From Penelope pileata (taxonomy: Eukaryota > Chordata > Aves > Galliformes > Cracidae), in NCBI GenBank assembly GCA_013396635.1, contig WBMW01005677.1:620001-684000 (forward strand): 64,000 nucleotides of DNA, written 5' to 3'. A program made the translations under genes and the position numbers. Every line of letters begins with the position of its first letter. The first letter of the stretch is position 1. Below the pieces are notes generated by a model that worked only from the letters and a program-made list of their open reading frames with translations, was not told the origin of the DNA and did not search any database. Shown here piece after piece: positions 12,101-25,815 of the stretch.

Positions 12101-15100
12101 GATATTACCTAAATGAAAAGGAATTGGGAAGTGATGTCATCCTCTTCCGTCACTCAAAGGTTTCGGCTAGTAAGCGTCACTTTAGACCTATCTGAAAATA
12201 TGTCACTTGAAATCACGAGATGTTTACTTATTGTTTTTGTTAATATTACAAATTTGGCGTCTAAAGGTCCAACAGGACCAGTAGGCCATCATGCTATACA
12301 GTATGCATACTGCTGTAATAAGTAGATGCTTTTCTAGAAAACTCAGTTTTAGCTGACAATTCAGGCAGGTTACTCCTGGGAGGAAAATGGGCTGGGGACT
12401 TCAAGCAGAGGTGAAAAGAACATGCTCTTGCGTTGACCAGCCTTACATAGCCTAAACCTCAGAGCAACAGAATAGTCCATAGTCTGTGCTCTGTGATGGC
12501 ACATTATGGGCAGAGTAGACTCCGACTTTGTGCTCTTTCTGTGTTACTGATCTCATAGCTGAAAAGCATGTTATCTCTGTCTGATCTGTCCTAAGATCCC
12601 AAAGCCTAAAAGGCACATAAGTTGTCAGGCAGCTGTATTTAAGCATGGAGAGAAAAAATGTCGTAAAGTAAAAGTAAGAATCATGAGGGGAAAGTCTATA
12701 CTGTTTTCTTACGAGTGTGTGAACAGTACTCTGGGAGGCACCTTTGGGAATGGTTTCAGCATACAATGGCAAATGGTTTCTTGAGGGTGCCTTTTCTTTG
12801 TCCCAGCCGATCTCCTTCTCCCCTACTACTGTCAGAGCCTTTATGTAGCAGCTTTTTTTTTACCATCCCTCCCCCTTGCCACTCTGATGCCATTCAGTTA
12901 CAGTTATCAGGTTGCTTTGATCTTCTCCCATGTGACTTTTCCCTTCAGGGTATTTCCACTGCGCTTTCTCAGAGGAGAAGATGACAGTCTCATGAAGCAT
13001 GAGCTGCATGTTCCCCAAAGCCAGGAAACTACTCACAGTTTCGCATGAATGGACCTGGGTCTTCTTTCTCCTTTATTGTTTGAACAGAATTAAAAGGTTC
13101 CTTTGAAGGTGTAGACACACAATAGCTGTCTACCCGGCCTTTGCATGATCCTGTTTCCAAATGAACACTTTTCATTCACCCACATCTCTGAGCACCAGCT
13201 GTTCTTCCATTTAGACCAAAACTGTGCAACTTCACATTAATTATCCTAGCTAGGAGAAGAAGGGTCAGGTGGATCTGCCTTTGCACACACCAGATTCATC
13301 TATTTGCTATGAACCCATCTTATTTTTATTCTGGTCCTTCTCAATTTCTTTGCTACGGATGAGAGATGAAGGAAACCTAGTGTGTTTTTAGAAATTACTG
13401 TGGACCTTTATTCTGCTGCCCTTGCTATAAGAGTACTTTCTTGATATATTCAAGAGGTATTACTCTGCTCAGTACAAGTGAAGTATCACGTGTTTTATGG
13501 ATACAGGCACAGGATACCACAAGGCACAGGAGAGGAACAGCACAGTTCTTCTAGGATCTAACTTCACAGCAATCCTGTTAACTCAATTGATGCTTGACCA
13601 TTCAAACAGCAAACGCCATTTAGATTAGTTTTGCTGCTCTGTACACTACAGAGCAGAATCAACAAATCAATCGCTCCCCAGAGCAGCACATTTTGTTCAA
13701 GTTTAGGATGGCTAGTGTTGAGCAACAAGAGAATGCCTGACTGCTAGCTATGCTCCCACATAGGTACCAAGACAAAATTCCAATGGAAGTTATCTGAAAA
13801 AATTTTTGACACTTCCCCTTTCCCTCAAAAGTCAACAAAGACCACTTGTCAAAAACAAAAGAGGGAGTTGGAGAAACAGGTGTTTTTCAGGTCAGGGACG
13901 GAACACTTGAGGGAGAAAGACCTCAGATCTCTTCAGGCTACTTCCAGTAACATCAGAACAAAGAGAAAGGACACAAACAACAAACTAACAACACCAAATA
14001 TATATTTAAAAATAATAATAATAGCATATATTAAAGATGACTGCTTGTGACCAGAGTTATTCTGCCATAAAACTGTTCTTAAATTCATCAAAATGTTCCT
14101 CCTTCAACCTCCCTTACCATGCACTTGTGTGGTATAAAAAGCTTCCACGCCACCATAACTGAAAAAAATGCACCTCTTTTGATCTGAAAACAGCTTAAAC
14201 TTAGCGGTAAATCAGGTAGAAACTGTTGGACCAACAAATGTGAACTGAGATTTGTGCATCAGACATTTTTGCTGTGGTGATCCAAGAACATGTAGGTACA
14301 CAAAGTTTCCCTTCAGGCAGACAAGTTGCCTTCACTTTATACTTTACTCACAGCCCTTTCCTTATCCATTTCAGAAAAGTAGGTTTCTGCATATGCCAAA
14401 TATCTGCTTCAGATTTAGAAGCAGAGCTTGAACAAAGTAATGTATAAGTCACTCGAGGAATATATTAATCAGCTTGAAAAGGCTCCCAATATTTCCTAAC
14501 AGTAAGGGAGATTACAAAAACTCTGAGTCACCTAAATTTTCTAATTACCTAATGAAATGATATTGCAGTGTTTTTCCATAATCGCTAAATTGTTCCATAA
14601 TTCTTCATTCTCTACCACTTAATGTAAAACCGAACTACAGAAATAACAGGCTATAATTAAAACCCAGTAGTCTCTCCCTCTGGTTGCAAAATAATGATTT
14701 TGTCAAACAACGGTACCCATTTCACAGAGCAAAGAGTCATAACCATGGTTTTAAGACTTAAAGAGATCATGAAATCTATTAGGGGACGAATTCTAAGAGG
14801 AGAGAAAATGTGAGTATTCTTTGTGGAGTTTCTCTTAACAGACTTACTCACTTGTACACATGTATATGCCCTGTTTGGGTAACTGAATCCGTACCACAGA
14901 CTGCACACAAGAGTGAATATGAGTTGGGAAAACTTTATCAAATTTGAGTGTCTAAGAATCACTACTGAAGGTCACAAAACTCCTGGTAAACTTAGAACAA
15001 TTTTGAGCATTTTCTAACATACTTTTGTATTTATCTACTAGTTTTTATGGTGTTGTTATGCTCTCTAACAGCATATGTTTGTATTTTTCTCCAAAACAAG

Positions 15101-18100
15101 ATATTTCTTTTAAGAAATAAGTAAATAAATAAAGAGGAAGGCATAGAACCTCAACTAATCTGCAGGATCCATGAGCAGGAGCTTCCTAGTCAGGCAGCTG
15201 ACAAAGTTGTTAAAATACTTTAATCACAAAGAGAGCCAGAAGAAAAACATGTGACACAAAAGGCAGCAAAAAAGAGAATAAATCACCTGCAACTGTTTTG
15301 CTTGCAGAATTGAATGTGTCGACCCATGGCGAGATTTTCAGATCACCCAGATGTCCTTTGACGTTTTTAGATTTGCAGGCACTTGACTCCTCTGAAAATC
15401 AGGCCAGCGAGAAATTGAGACCATCACAAACAGTACAGCTAGCATACCCAACAGAACAGTACCTATCCGGACAGGCCCAGCTTGAGACAAAGCCTAAGGT
15501 TGTGTAGGAATGGCAGGATGCCAGGTTTCCCGGACACGTTTCGGTTACAGTTAAATTCAGCCCATTAAAAATCTAGTCTACTCAGCTCTAGATTAATTAA
15601 TTAATAAAAAATACCTACGTGTTTGGAGTGCATGTAAGCAACAAGAACCAGGCCTCAGTCCAGACGGGTTCACCAAGGCCCAGCTCCACAGTATGCTAAG
15701 AAAAGACGGATACCAGCTACATGAGACAAGCATGCCACCTGCACAGGCAGCTTTCATCTCTTGTCTTCATGATCTGTCATGCCTGCAGAAAAGAAATTAG
15801 GTTTTTGTGATGCAGCGATCAGAGTAGACTACATAGTCTTGATTTCTGAGCTGGCTCAATTCATCTTTGAACCTTCTCCTCTTCTCAGCGTAGTATGAAT
15901 GTTTACTCAAGTTGACTATATTGGATTGAAAATAAGGTTAGAGTTTGCATTTGGCTTTCAGAGCAGAAAGTCCCATCAATACAGACTAATGAGTCACCAT
16001 TAAGTATTGAAAACAAACCAAAATGTTCTAGCCAATCCTGTGTCCAAGGGGGAGGGATGACACAGTAAGATACCATGATTTGCCACTGCCTGGTTATAAA
16101 CTCCACTGCACCTATTTCTCTTTCAGTGTGTTATTTGCACTCTCTTCCCCTTCTTGATTACTTTAAAAACTCAGTAGAAAACAGATGCAATGTTACACTG
16201 CTCAGCAACCTCTATTTTTCTTCCCAGTAAGGACACATGCTGCTGAGAAAACACAGCTCCAGATTTCACGAGAATAAAATTTCTCACAAAGACTTCTAGC
16301 ACGTCACAGCTTCAGTGGATCAGAAATATCCTAGGAAAAGCATTTTTCATGGCAGGGCAGTACTTCCACTTCCAGCCCAAACTAGAAAGCAGATAGATGA
16401 CCAGAAACTACGAAAAAAAGGATTACCCATAAAAAGACGAACCTCCCAAATGGTTGCTGTTCCAGAGAGAAAGGAAGGTTCACATGAGACCTTTCATTTA
16501 TTATCTGTGATCAACAAATAGAAAACACTCATAAAATCTCCCTCATTCAATCCTCTTTGCTCAGTGCTCTGCCACAGAGAGACACGCGCCCCTAAATTCT
16601 ACCTGGCAGAACACACATCATTGCTCTGACAACAGGAGTGATAAACAGGGCTTCCGCAATGATCAGCATCCGTCAGGACCACATAGCTGCAGGAAACACA
16701 ACTGAGGATAGTAAACAGAGCCTGACAGGAGCTCGTGGTTTTAATCACAAAAGCACATAGCAACCGGACCATGTTTAATCACCTCCCTTCTCATTAAGTG
16801 CCTGTGTCAGGGTAATAACAATGCTTGCTGTTAATGTTGGAGCTGCACACAGATGCAGGTGGACCACTCAAGCAGGACTCTGCTTCTTCCATGCTCCAGA
16901 AGTCTCAGCCCAAACCATGAGCATGGCAGAGGATGCAGAATGCTCACTCCTACGGCATGCTGATCTCCCCTCGCAGTGAGGCCAAGGCCGCAGCTCTAGG
17001 GCACAGCTGAGAGATTGAGTGTGCAGTGACTTTCCTTCAGGTGTTGGCAAAACGTGGTGGGCTGGAAAAATCCTCATAAAAAGCAAAGGGAATCCTTTGA
17101 ATTGTAACAGGAGCAGAAATATAGAAAATACTTGTACATTGAGCTCAACTCATTATGAAACACAGATCAAAGACTTCAGCTAGAGTCAAGTGCTTTCCAA
17201 ACTGATCTCTGCAGCTACCATGGAAACTGCAGTAACCAATGGCCAGGGGCTCATCAATTCTGCATGGCACAGAAGTCAACATGGGGAGAGGGCACAAGTG
17301 AAAGGAAGCATCCCTAAAACAGTAAAATTTGCACAGCAGGTGGCCTGCATCCCTTACGACTCAGAGAAATCTGTTATGAACAGGCTGGTATTGGAGGTAG
17401 AGTATACCCATTTGGCACAGCCCAGTTCCTTGAGGTGCCAGGTGATTCTCAACTGAAAATTGGTACAGGAACTGCTACCACTTACAGCAAGACAAACTCT
17501 ATAACTCATTCTACATTTTTTTCAGAAGGAAATACAGACAATGCTAAAGTCCATCCATCCATTAGTTACAAATGCAACAAATTATGAAAGATGGGACTGG
17601 ACTGGAAGACACAAGATCGCCATCTGAAAATGGCCACAGGAAGTTTGTCAAACTGATTCCTCCAACCAAAATGAAGAGCTGAAGAAGACTCTGTACAGCT
17701 CCCAGAGCAAGGGGTCAGGAAAAAAAAAATGCTCTTCTGGCAGGGAGCGGGAAGAAGATGCAGCATTAGATGAGTGACCAACCTTCATGTTGCACAGAGT
17801 GGAGCTTCCTTTCTACCCAGGACTCAGCAGGCAGGGGAAGAAAGGGGAGAGAGGCAAAGAATGAGGGCTTTACCAGCTCCACTGAAACACCATCCACCTT
17901 CAGTGCAGCATTATTTCCACCTACCCTACAGGCAGGCCTCCATCACTGATGCAAGAAGGCATGATTCTTAGCTAAGTAATGTTCCTCCCTGAACAGGGAA
18001 CGATCCACAGAAAAGAGGAAGCAGAGACTCTCCACCTCTGTCCTCCACTCCACAGTCCACAGAATAGTGTCTTCAGTGATTTCTAGTTCCTTCGACATGC

Positions 18101-21100
18101 AACTCCATCACTGAGAAGTCTTCACATAAAAAAAAAAAGAAAGAAATTGGCTTTGTTATAGGAAAAGTTATTGACACTTGGACATGTATAGAAGAGAGAG
18201 AGTGATGGAAGAGTAGTGATAGAGCACTTGGGCAGAGCTCTGTAGTTGTGTGATGTCTCATTCTCTTCAAGGTTTAATATTCCCAGGCTGTTTATTCAGT
18301 TAACGTTCCTTCCATAGCTCAGGTTTTTTGAGCTTTCACTGGCTGAAGCCACTAGATCTGTATAATGCCACATTTGCTCACTTACTGATCACTTCTTTTC
18401 CTTGCTCTGTGTATTTTGGGAGGTCATACCAGATAACCAAAATGGGGTCATGCTGCCATATGGTTATTTACTACGTGTGTGTTAGACCTCTTGCGAGCTA
18501 TTTTTCACTTGTTATCCATCAATATATGTATTTATCTTCGAGTACCATATGGAGCAGTAGGATGGGGTATATATATGGAGTCAACAGATGGTGAGACTCT
18601 GTGTGATTAATATGTTCTCATAACTTTTTATTGTCTCTTTCTCTTATATGTTCTACTTTCCAAGTGTCATTACTTTTGTCGGCCCTGTTCTCATTTCTTT
18701 ATATCTGTATGCTGTAACACAAATATTAAAGAGTCCTACGTCTGGTTTTGAGATTTGTCTCAATAGCGTGCCAGATGTTACCTTTATTGAAGTAATCATA
18801 GGTTTTTCAGGCCAAAAGGGCCCGTGGGTTCTGACCTTTTCTGCATAATACTGAGGACAGAATTTTACCCTGCAACTTCTTGAGCTAAAGGACAGAGTTG
18901 CTCCCAAGCAGCGCATGACCACTGTTGGTGTTTTATTTTCTGCCATATTAAATGTGGCAGTCATTCTGCAAAACATTAGAAAAAACCCTTTTAGAAGATG
19001 AAACAATAATTAGTACTGTTAATTTGTAACTTAAATACAGACAGAATGGTGCATACTGTGTTAGAACTAGCTTACCCTGCACTGTTAGCACTGCAGAAAC
19101 CTACCTGAGATGTGGACATGTGCTCTGGGACACATGACAGGGAAGAAATTGTGCACATACTCCATCCTGTCCCTATATATCACACGTCCCAGACTGTTCC
19201 ACTTTGAATGTCTTTGCTCAGTAGTACAAAGGTTTCACTTAGCAGCTGTGGCACAGGATGCCAAACATGTTTCACCACCTAATTCACTGTTTCCAGGAAG
19301 CTTTCTACATCTTCCTTATCTGGCAGCGAGGGCATGCTATCAAAGGTCTCATTTTAGCTGTATTGCCTTTCCTGCCAGGTATATTATTTCCTTTATGTGA
19401 CAGTTATGCATCCAGCACTACAGCTCTGGCACTTGCCAAAGTCACTCAGGTAACTGCTCCCGAGGACTGTTTATTTTTACTGCCAGGCTGAAACGCTGCT
19501 TGGATGCATGACTGCCTCCTCTCTCTTTAATCCTGATGCATTCAGAAAATAAGCACCCAACTGAACGGTTCACTAAAGTCTTCAGGAAAGACTCTTACAG
19601 CAGCAAGATGAATGCAGGAAATTTACATGGCAATGTGTGCAAGCAGGAACTTTCATCTTGGTCAACAAGGATACAATGCTTTATTTACCAGAGACCAGGA
19701 TTAGATGGAATGTGAACTGTGGCTTTCAGAAACTGCTGCTGAAGATGAGACCAGACTGAAAAGTCTCAGCACAGGATGGTGAGAACAGTCTGTTTCCTTA
19801 CTGTAGGAGAGACGGTCTTTAAACTCTGTGCTCCTATTCTTTGATTTCCCCAACATCGATTACTAAAATGCTTTTATTCTACAGCTTTCTCTAGGTGCAC
19901 TACATCTGATGCAATATCATTTCACTGTAAGCCACCGATTAGTGACAGAGGAATGAACAGCTTGCAATGATACATAGGCTGAACTGTATCACCACGAGCC
20001 TGTTACTCCCTCATCCAACAAATCACTGTTGAACATGATGGGGATTTGCAGATACTAACAGGGCAGACCAATGTGAAAACAAGGCTGATTTTAGTGTGAG
20101 GTTCTGAGTACAACCATTGTTTGACAAGTAATAGTGGTGACTAAAAACTGTTTTGGACACGATGGTCACTTCAAACAATCACAGTGTAGACATATCAATT
20201 ATACTCTCTCCAGATCACGGAAGGGAAGGTTACTGAATTGGCTGTTTTGCCTACCCAGGGACAACACACAGCAATTTCACATGGCTGTCAGTGATTATCA
20301 AGATTGTCAATGACTGTCAAGAGCTAGACCCTAGGAAGCAACCAGAATTTATGGAAATACAGTTTGGAGGGCAGTAATCACCTGGGGCATTAGCAATTAA
20401 TCATAGATCACCGAGTGACTGTTTTCTGAATGGTCTTGAAAATCTGTGATACACTACTGTCGATAATTAATTCCTGCTGTGAGGAAAGAAGGTGTGTGGA
20501 GCAGTAGAAGACCAAGCTAACTAGACGTACAGATGTAACTCCGTGTGTCACATTGAGATTGATGTTACAAAGCGCTGATAAGCTAGAGCTTGAAAGACTG
20601 GTGAATCAGACTCAGTCAGGTTCTGAGCGTTAACCAAACACCCACAGGCTGGATGACAAAAAGTGAAAAAAGAGACCAAAGCTATGTCATCACAGTAGGT
20701 TCTCCCAGTCTGCACTAGCTTGATGAGAAATAGTTGCTATTTCATCATTTTTCTATGAGGCAAGTCTCCACTAAAAAAAAGGTAAATTTCCACAGCAGGT
20801 GGAATATATATCTGGGCAACTGGGAGAAGGAAGCATGAAATTTGAGTGTGTCATTAATTTGTTAACTAGTACAAAAGGGGGAAAAAAAGTTTTAAAATCC
20901 CTTGTTTGATTCAGCTGGATGAAGAAGAAGTGTTACGTAGAAATCCAGGAGATAGGTTGCTGTCTTTGCTGGCATCCCAGAAATATTAACATCTTGTCTA
21001 CAGGGAACTTCCTTGTGGAGTGAGATAAACTAAAGAGAGGAGACAACTCATTTTCAAGAGCCCTGAATGCTCTAAATGCTGAGGATTTCCCAACCAGAGG

Positions 21101-21954
21101 TTCTTGTATGTTTCCAGCCAAGAAGGATTTGGCAGAAGATCCAGATGTGTTGTGAATGCCTTTCAACTTCTGGAGGTTCAGGCTATGTAAGCACAACATG
21201 TTTATGCTGAAGAAGGGGTAGTTGTCTCAGAGGAAAAGGTGAGGAGAAGAGAAAGGCTGCATATATGGGATAAATGTGTGTTAATGGTCTGCTGAAAATA
21301 TCCTGTGATGATAGCAGATGCTGTCACTGTTACTTTTCAGGAACATAGTGCATAGACAACAGCAGGAGCGTGAGTACGCTGGATTAAGCTTCCTCAAAAA
21401 CAAATCGCCTTTACACAGTTGTTTTCAAAAGTATTCCAGAAAGCATACTTCTGTTGCTTATGTGCTCACTATAAATATTTTCACTACGAATAATTATGTG
21501 GTATCTTTTTGTTAAATAACAGCTGGTTACCTATACAAAAGACTTGAGTTCAGTATTTGAGCACTATGCCTTGAATTTTAGGCTGTCAGGTTTCCCAGCA
21601 TATGCATCAATTGACACATCACTTCCTTGTGTTGCAGCAAACATCTAACTGGAAGTACAAAGAGAAACATTGACTGTACCTACTTTATGCTGATATCCAA
21701 CCTTTACTAAATAACTCTAAGAGTAAAATGTGTTGTACTGACCAACACGCTCCAGTTTTGAGAGTTTTTTACTGTCTGCAAATGGCACACTCCATTTTCT
21801 AGGAATGCATTAACATGATTGTTTTCTACAAAGAAGAGCTTTGTCTATTCAGCCCTATAGTAGCAGGTACTGAGAAAATAACTTGAATTTCCTTTAGTTT
21901 TGTTTGTTCTTACAACAACAACAAAAAAAAAACAACAGCAAAAAAAAAAAAAAA
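9190..21954. other. Non-coding DNA, no gene or mobile element recognised
   Basis: This is a long unique stretch with short A/T runs and scattered AT-rich blocks. Minus-strand segments near 9.76-9.90 kb and 19.11-19.21 kb have protein-like composition with a nearby GT or AG, but neither has both a good acceptor and a good donor. The region just before 21955 is an (ACA)n/A-rich tract that runs into the gap. Confidence 0.5.
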
Positions 21955-22032
21955 NNNNNNNNNNNNNNNNNNNNNNNNNNNNNNNNNNNNNNNNNNNNNN
22001 NNNNNNNNNNNNNNNNNNNNNNNNNNNNNNNN
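21955..22032. other. Assembly gap (78 N)
   Basis: A run of N flanked on the left by an A-rich (CAA)n tract and on the right by CR1 sequence. Homopolymer plus repeat is a common reason for a failed join. The CR1 copy to the right may begin inside the gap. Confidence 0.99.
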
Positions 22033-22178
22033 CCCTCCCTGGAAGTATTCAAAGCCAGGCTAGATGGGGCTTTGGGCAACATGTTCTAGTGGGAGATGCC
22101 CTTGCCCATGGCAGGGGGGTTGGAACAAGATGATCTCTAAGGTCCCTTCCAACCTGAACCATTCTATGATTCTATGAT
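22033..22178 (+). mobile_element. CR1 LINE 3' end
   Basis: This is the terminal part of a CR1 retrotransposon in plus orientation, cut at its left by the assembly gap. It contains the conserved 3' untranslated run from 'CCCTCCCTGGAAGTATTCAA' through 'GGTCCCTTCCAACC'. It ends in two overlapping ATTCTATG direct repeats, which are the CR1 3' terminus recognised by the element's own reverse transcriptase. The intact terminus and low divergence suggest a relatively young copy compared with the others here. Confidence 0.95.
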
Positions 22179-25100
22179 CAGAAGGCTGCTCTTCTGCGTC
22201 ACCCATCAGTTCGATGAGAACACAATACCGATGGAAAGAGAAGCAGACAGTTTCAGAAAGACAAAAGAAAACATGTTGTTTCAGTGTAGAAGTCAACCTT
22301 GATTTTGCACCACCTATACATTGACAAAGAGGTACATGTACTACACATATCAATGAGACCTCCTCACTTTCAGTTAAACCCCAGCTGAGCCTCTAGGTTT
22401 TTCTTCCATATCTGGGTTATACCAGTATTTACTAAACTTCAAACTTCCAAATTAAGTATTTTCTACCTCCACAAATGCCCAGTTTGGTCATTTTGCCACA
22501 ACGGTTAGTCTTTTGGGTTTATTATTTTCCAGGGTTTAAAATAAAATTTTCCAAATATTTATTCATAAACAAATCCAAATATTTATTGAATTATTTCTGT
22601 TTCATGAATGCTTTATTTCTGCAATTCTTTCTTATCACTAGCAGCTGACAAGAAAGCATTCCTATCCATCTGTTTTGTGCTCAAGAACAGGTAGGAAATT
22701 TCAGCTTTCACTTCAGTATCATACGCATATCACAGTCCAGACTAATCTAGTCTTTCCTTAGACCAAACAGTGAGAAATAATCACTTTAAATGCTGGACAG
22801 AACTGCACTCCTGCTCATAGAGATGTAACACAAAAACAAAGCCCTCTTAGAGATCACATGGTCCAGACCAGGTTGCTTATGATCAGCTTATGACCCTGAA
22901 TGCCATTTTGTGTCTTGATTCTGGCCTTATTCTGAAGTAAGGAATGAGTCTTGTGGTTTCAGCTATCAGAATGTTTTAGCTTGCAACTTGCCCTGTTGAG
23001 GAAGGTCACCACCTTAACTAGCTGAGTCACCACGCTACCCTCACTTGCTGCATCCCCTCAGTCCAACAAGCATTCCTGCCATTTCCCCTTCAGACACACC
23101 TTGAGCAGATTCTGCTCTCCCTGAGCAGCATTTTTACTCCACCGAATACATTCCAGTAAATTTGGGAACGTATGTACCGCTGAGTTTATTGGGAGGTAAG
23201 GTGAAATAAAGCACAGCTCACCATCAGTAAGTGGGGCAGAAGCAAGCAATTACAAAGATGCTAACAGGTAATGAGTGATGGCCACACATGCTTGAAATAA
23301 AGCCAAAATAGTTAAACAGTGTAAGCAACTTCAAATGAAAAGGCAAAGCCTGAATTACAAAATCTTGATTCCATTTGGAAGGACAGAAGCACAGCGTTAA
23401 ACAAGGAAGTAAAAATATTTATTTCTTTTATTTTTGTTTTCTACTGGCGTGAGAACAAAGCCTTGCTTTTTCCGCTACACTACAAAACACATTCATAATG
23501 GCACTCAAATATAGCTATTACCATATTTAAACATACTTCTTCGCTGTTTATTACCTACCAAGTTGGCTAGAGCTGCATCCAATTCAAAATGATTACGACA
23601 TGCACACGAAAGAGCTGAAGGGGAGGAGGGAACAACTTTTGTTCCTAAACAGCTTACCTCTTCAAAAAGAACAATGTTTACTGAGATAAATGAAGAGAGG
23701 GTGGTTGTTTTAGATCACTATGACTAATGTTAAGAAACAGCTGGTAAGGAATATTAGGTAATCACATACACAGGCTGCACATTGGGAACATTACGCTAAC
23801 ATACCTACTATAATTTTATTCCCTTCCCCACGCATTTATTCAAAGCTGCAGCTGTGATACTGGCTTTTGAACATTAGAAGCTATCAGGAAAAGCAGCATG
23901 AATCATCATCTTTTGCTTGTGTTATTTAACTTAGTCACTCAAGTGCAGATCTTCTAAGCGGACAATAATAGAAAGAAACTGGGCAGTTTTCTTTTAAACA
24001 TTTGTGCAGACCCCCTTCCCTGAAGTTCACCAAGAATGAAAAAGAGCCAGTTCACCTAAAGCACTAGCACTTCTGTCAAATATTTACAGATAATCTGTCC
24101 ATTTTCTGAAGAGCATATAGATTGTTAAAAGACAAACTATTCAGAAGAGTAGCTTCACCTGCCCCAAGGCAGTTCCTCTACTCACACGCTAAAACTGGCA
24201 AATTAGTTAACTAAAGTCCCATGCAGTCAGTGGTAAAAGCACTGAAAGCTGGAGTAGTTCCAACACTCTACAGAAAGAGCTATCAACTATTGTTCTTTAT
24301 CAGAGATAATCATTAGATTTTCAATGAATTAGGAGATCCAGCCACCACACAGTAATGCACTTATATACATTTGAAAATCTCACCCAAGACTTGAGACATG
24401 AGGCAAGGTTCCACAAGGAAATGCTCATGGTGGGCTCCATTTCCCTTATACTTGGGTTTGACTTAAGTTTCCAAGGCCATTTTTGCCTGTGAGAACACAG
24501 CGCTTTTGTTCCACTGGTTCAGAACACACCTGCTCAGGAAGGAGAGACACAGGAAGGTTTATTCCATACAGATGGCGTGTCACACCCTTACAGCTTCAAG
24601 CCCTGATCCCTTTAGAAAGAAATCTGACAAAATAATTCTATCTCATGTCAAAGTGTTCCTAGCAGCCTTGTGATTAAACACTATTGCTTTTGTGGTCATC
24701 CATTTAACTGGGGCCAGGTGACAATTAATTTGATTTCTTCCACAGCTGAAGGCAGTCCTGTAGCCCCCAGCAAGCTCCTCTTTGCTCAGCACTCACCAGC
24801 CTGCTGCTTTTGTATCAGCAGGCCATTTCCTTGCAGTGTTATGCTCCCGTGAACGTGAGCAGTCTGTACAAGACAGCTTTTTCGGAGAAGGGTCCCTACT
24901 GTTTCTGGGAAATGTAACTACATTGGAGTTGCAACAGGCCACCTCCCATCCTTAGATGGAAGCGACCTAAAGGCTGGAAGGCTCCCGTAAAGCTGTATTT
25001 CAGACAGCTGGGGTACACGGCACACCTGCAGTAACAGTCCTTAGGATCTCTGGGTGTTATTGGAGAGAGCTGAGAAATTGACAGGATGTGCACTTGGTGC

Positions 25101-25206
25101 CTCAGGTTCTTCTGGATGCTCTGTGACAGGGAAAACACAAGCTGTCCTTCCCTTCCCTACATGGACACTGCAGGACTCCTTCTGTCCGAGTTTTTTCCAG
25201 TACTTT
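22179..25206. other. Non-coding DNA, nothing recognised
   Basis: No gene, RNA or mobile element is supported. Open frames on both strands are short and rich in the residues expected from random AT-rich DNA. Confidence 0.5.
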
Positions 25207-25210
25207 ACAA

Positions 25211-25225
25211 ACACATACATACATA

Positions 25226-25270
<45 letters not shown>

Positions 25271-25323
25271 CTGCTCTTGGTGCCTGTGACTCTTTGGTTC
25301 ACAGTTTGCCCTCCGAGCCAGGG
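25211..25323. repeat. Duplicated block A, copy 1, with (AC)n
   Basis: An 'acatacatacataga' lead-in is followed by about 21 AC dinucleotides (25226-25267) and a 56-base flank ending CCAGGG just before a single N at 25324. Nearly the same block, lead-in, (AC)n and flank, recurs at 25448-25560 with only a few substitutions. The paired copies and the N at the join suggest that two alleles or read clusters were both placed. Confidence 0.9.
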
Positions 25324-25324
25324 N

Positions 25325-25446
25325 TTGATATTACATCAGTAGCCTTGCAAGCCTCCCATATCTCATTTCTTTAGCTCTGGCTTTTCTTTGGATCACAGGT
25401 CTGTTACTGCAGATTTACTGAGATGCTGATGAGGCAGATATCCTAG
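25325..25446. repeat. Duplicated block B, copy 1
   Basis: This 122-base segment is bounded by single Ns at 25324 and 25447 and is nearly identical to 25694-25815. The two copies have the same start and end and differ at about two positions. Because it ends exactly at the Ns, it looks like a small contig placed between two overlapping ones. Confidence 0.92.
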
Positions 25447-25447
25447 N

Positions 25448-25460
25448 ACATACATACATA

Positions 25461-25505
<45 letters not shown>

Positions 25506-25560
25506 CTGGTCTTGGTGCCTGTGACACTTTGGTTCACAGTTTGCCCTCCAAGCCAGGGGA
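25448..25560. repeat. Duplicated block A, copy 2, with (AC)n
   Basis: This is the second copy of the (AC)n-bearing block; its AC tract is at about 25464-25502. Unlike copy 1, it continues without interruption into unique DNA (25561-25693) and then into block B copy 2. It therefore probably represents the true local order A, unique, B. Confidence 0.9.
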
Positions 25561-25693
25561 TATCTGAGTAAAAAAGAAACATATGTTGTGGAGCTAATTC
25601 CATAACATTGTTAACACTTTACTTTCAATTTGCAGGGGACTGTATGGAATTACACAACATAAGGAACATATGCATGCGATATCTGGCCACAAT

Positions 25694-25815
25694 TTGATAT
25701 TACATCAGTGGCCTTGCAAGCCTCCCATATCTAATTTCTTTAGCTCTGGCTTTTCTTTGGATCACAGGTCTGTTACTGCAGATTTACTGAGATGCTGATG
25801 AGGCAGATATCCTAG
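25694..25815. repeat. Duplicated block B, copy 2
   Basis: This copy lies in continuous sequence with no Ns, joined on both sides to unique DNA. It is the likely genuine locus, and 25325-25446 is its artefactual or allelic duplicate. Confidence 0.9.

Noticed and set aside
19107..19215. Minus-strand segment ending at a CAG|GTAGGT donor
   Set aside because: The donor is good, but the only in-frame acceptor is weak and a stop lies just upstream. The composition gives no support beyond chance.
21894..22133. Open frames crossing the N gap
   Set aside because: The frames exist only because N is translated as X, and the right-hand part is CR1.
25041..25603. Open frames with (VC)n or (TH)n runs
   Set aside because: These are translations of the (AC)n microsatellites and run through single-N joins.
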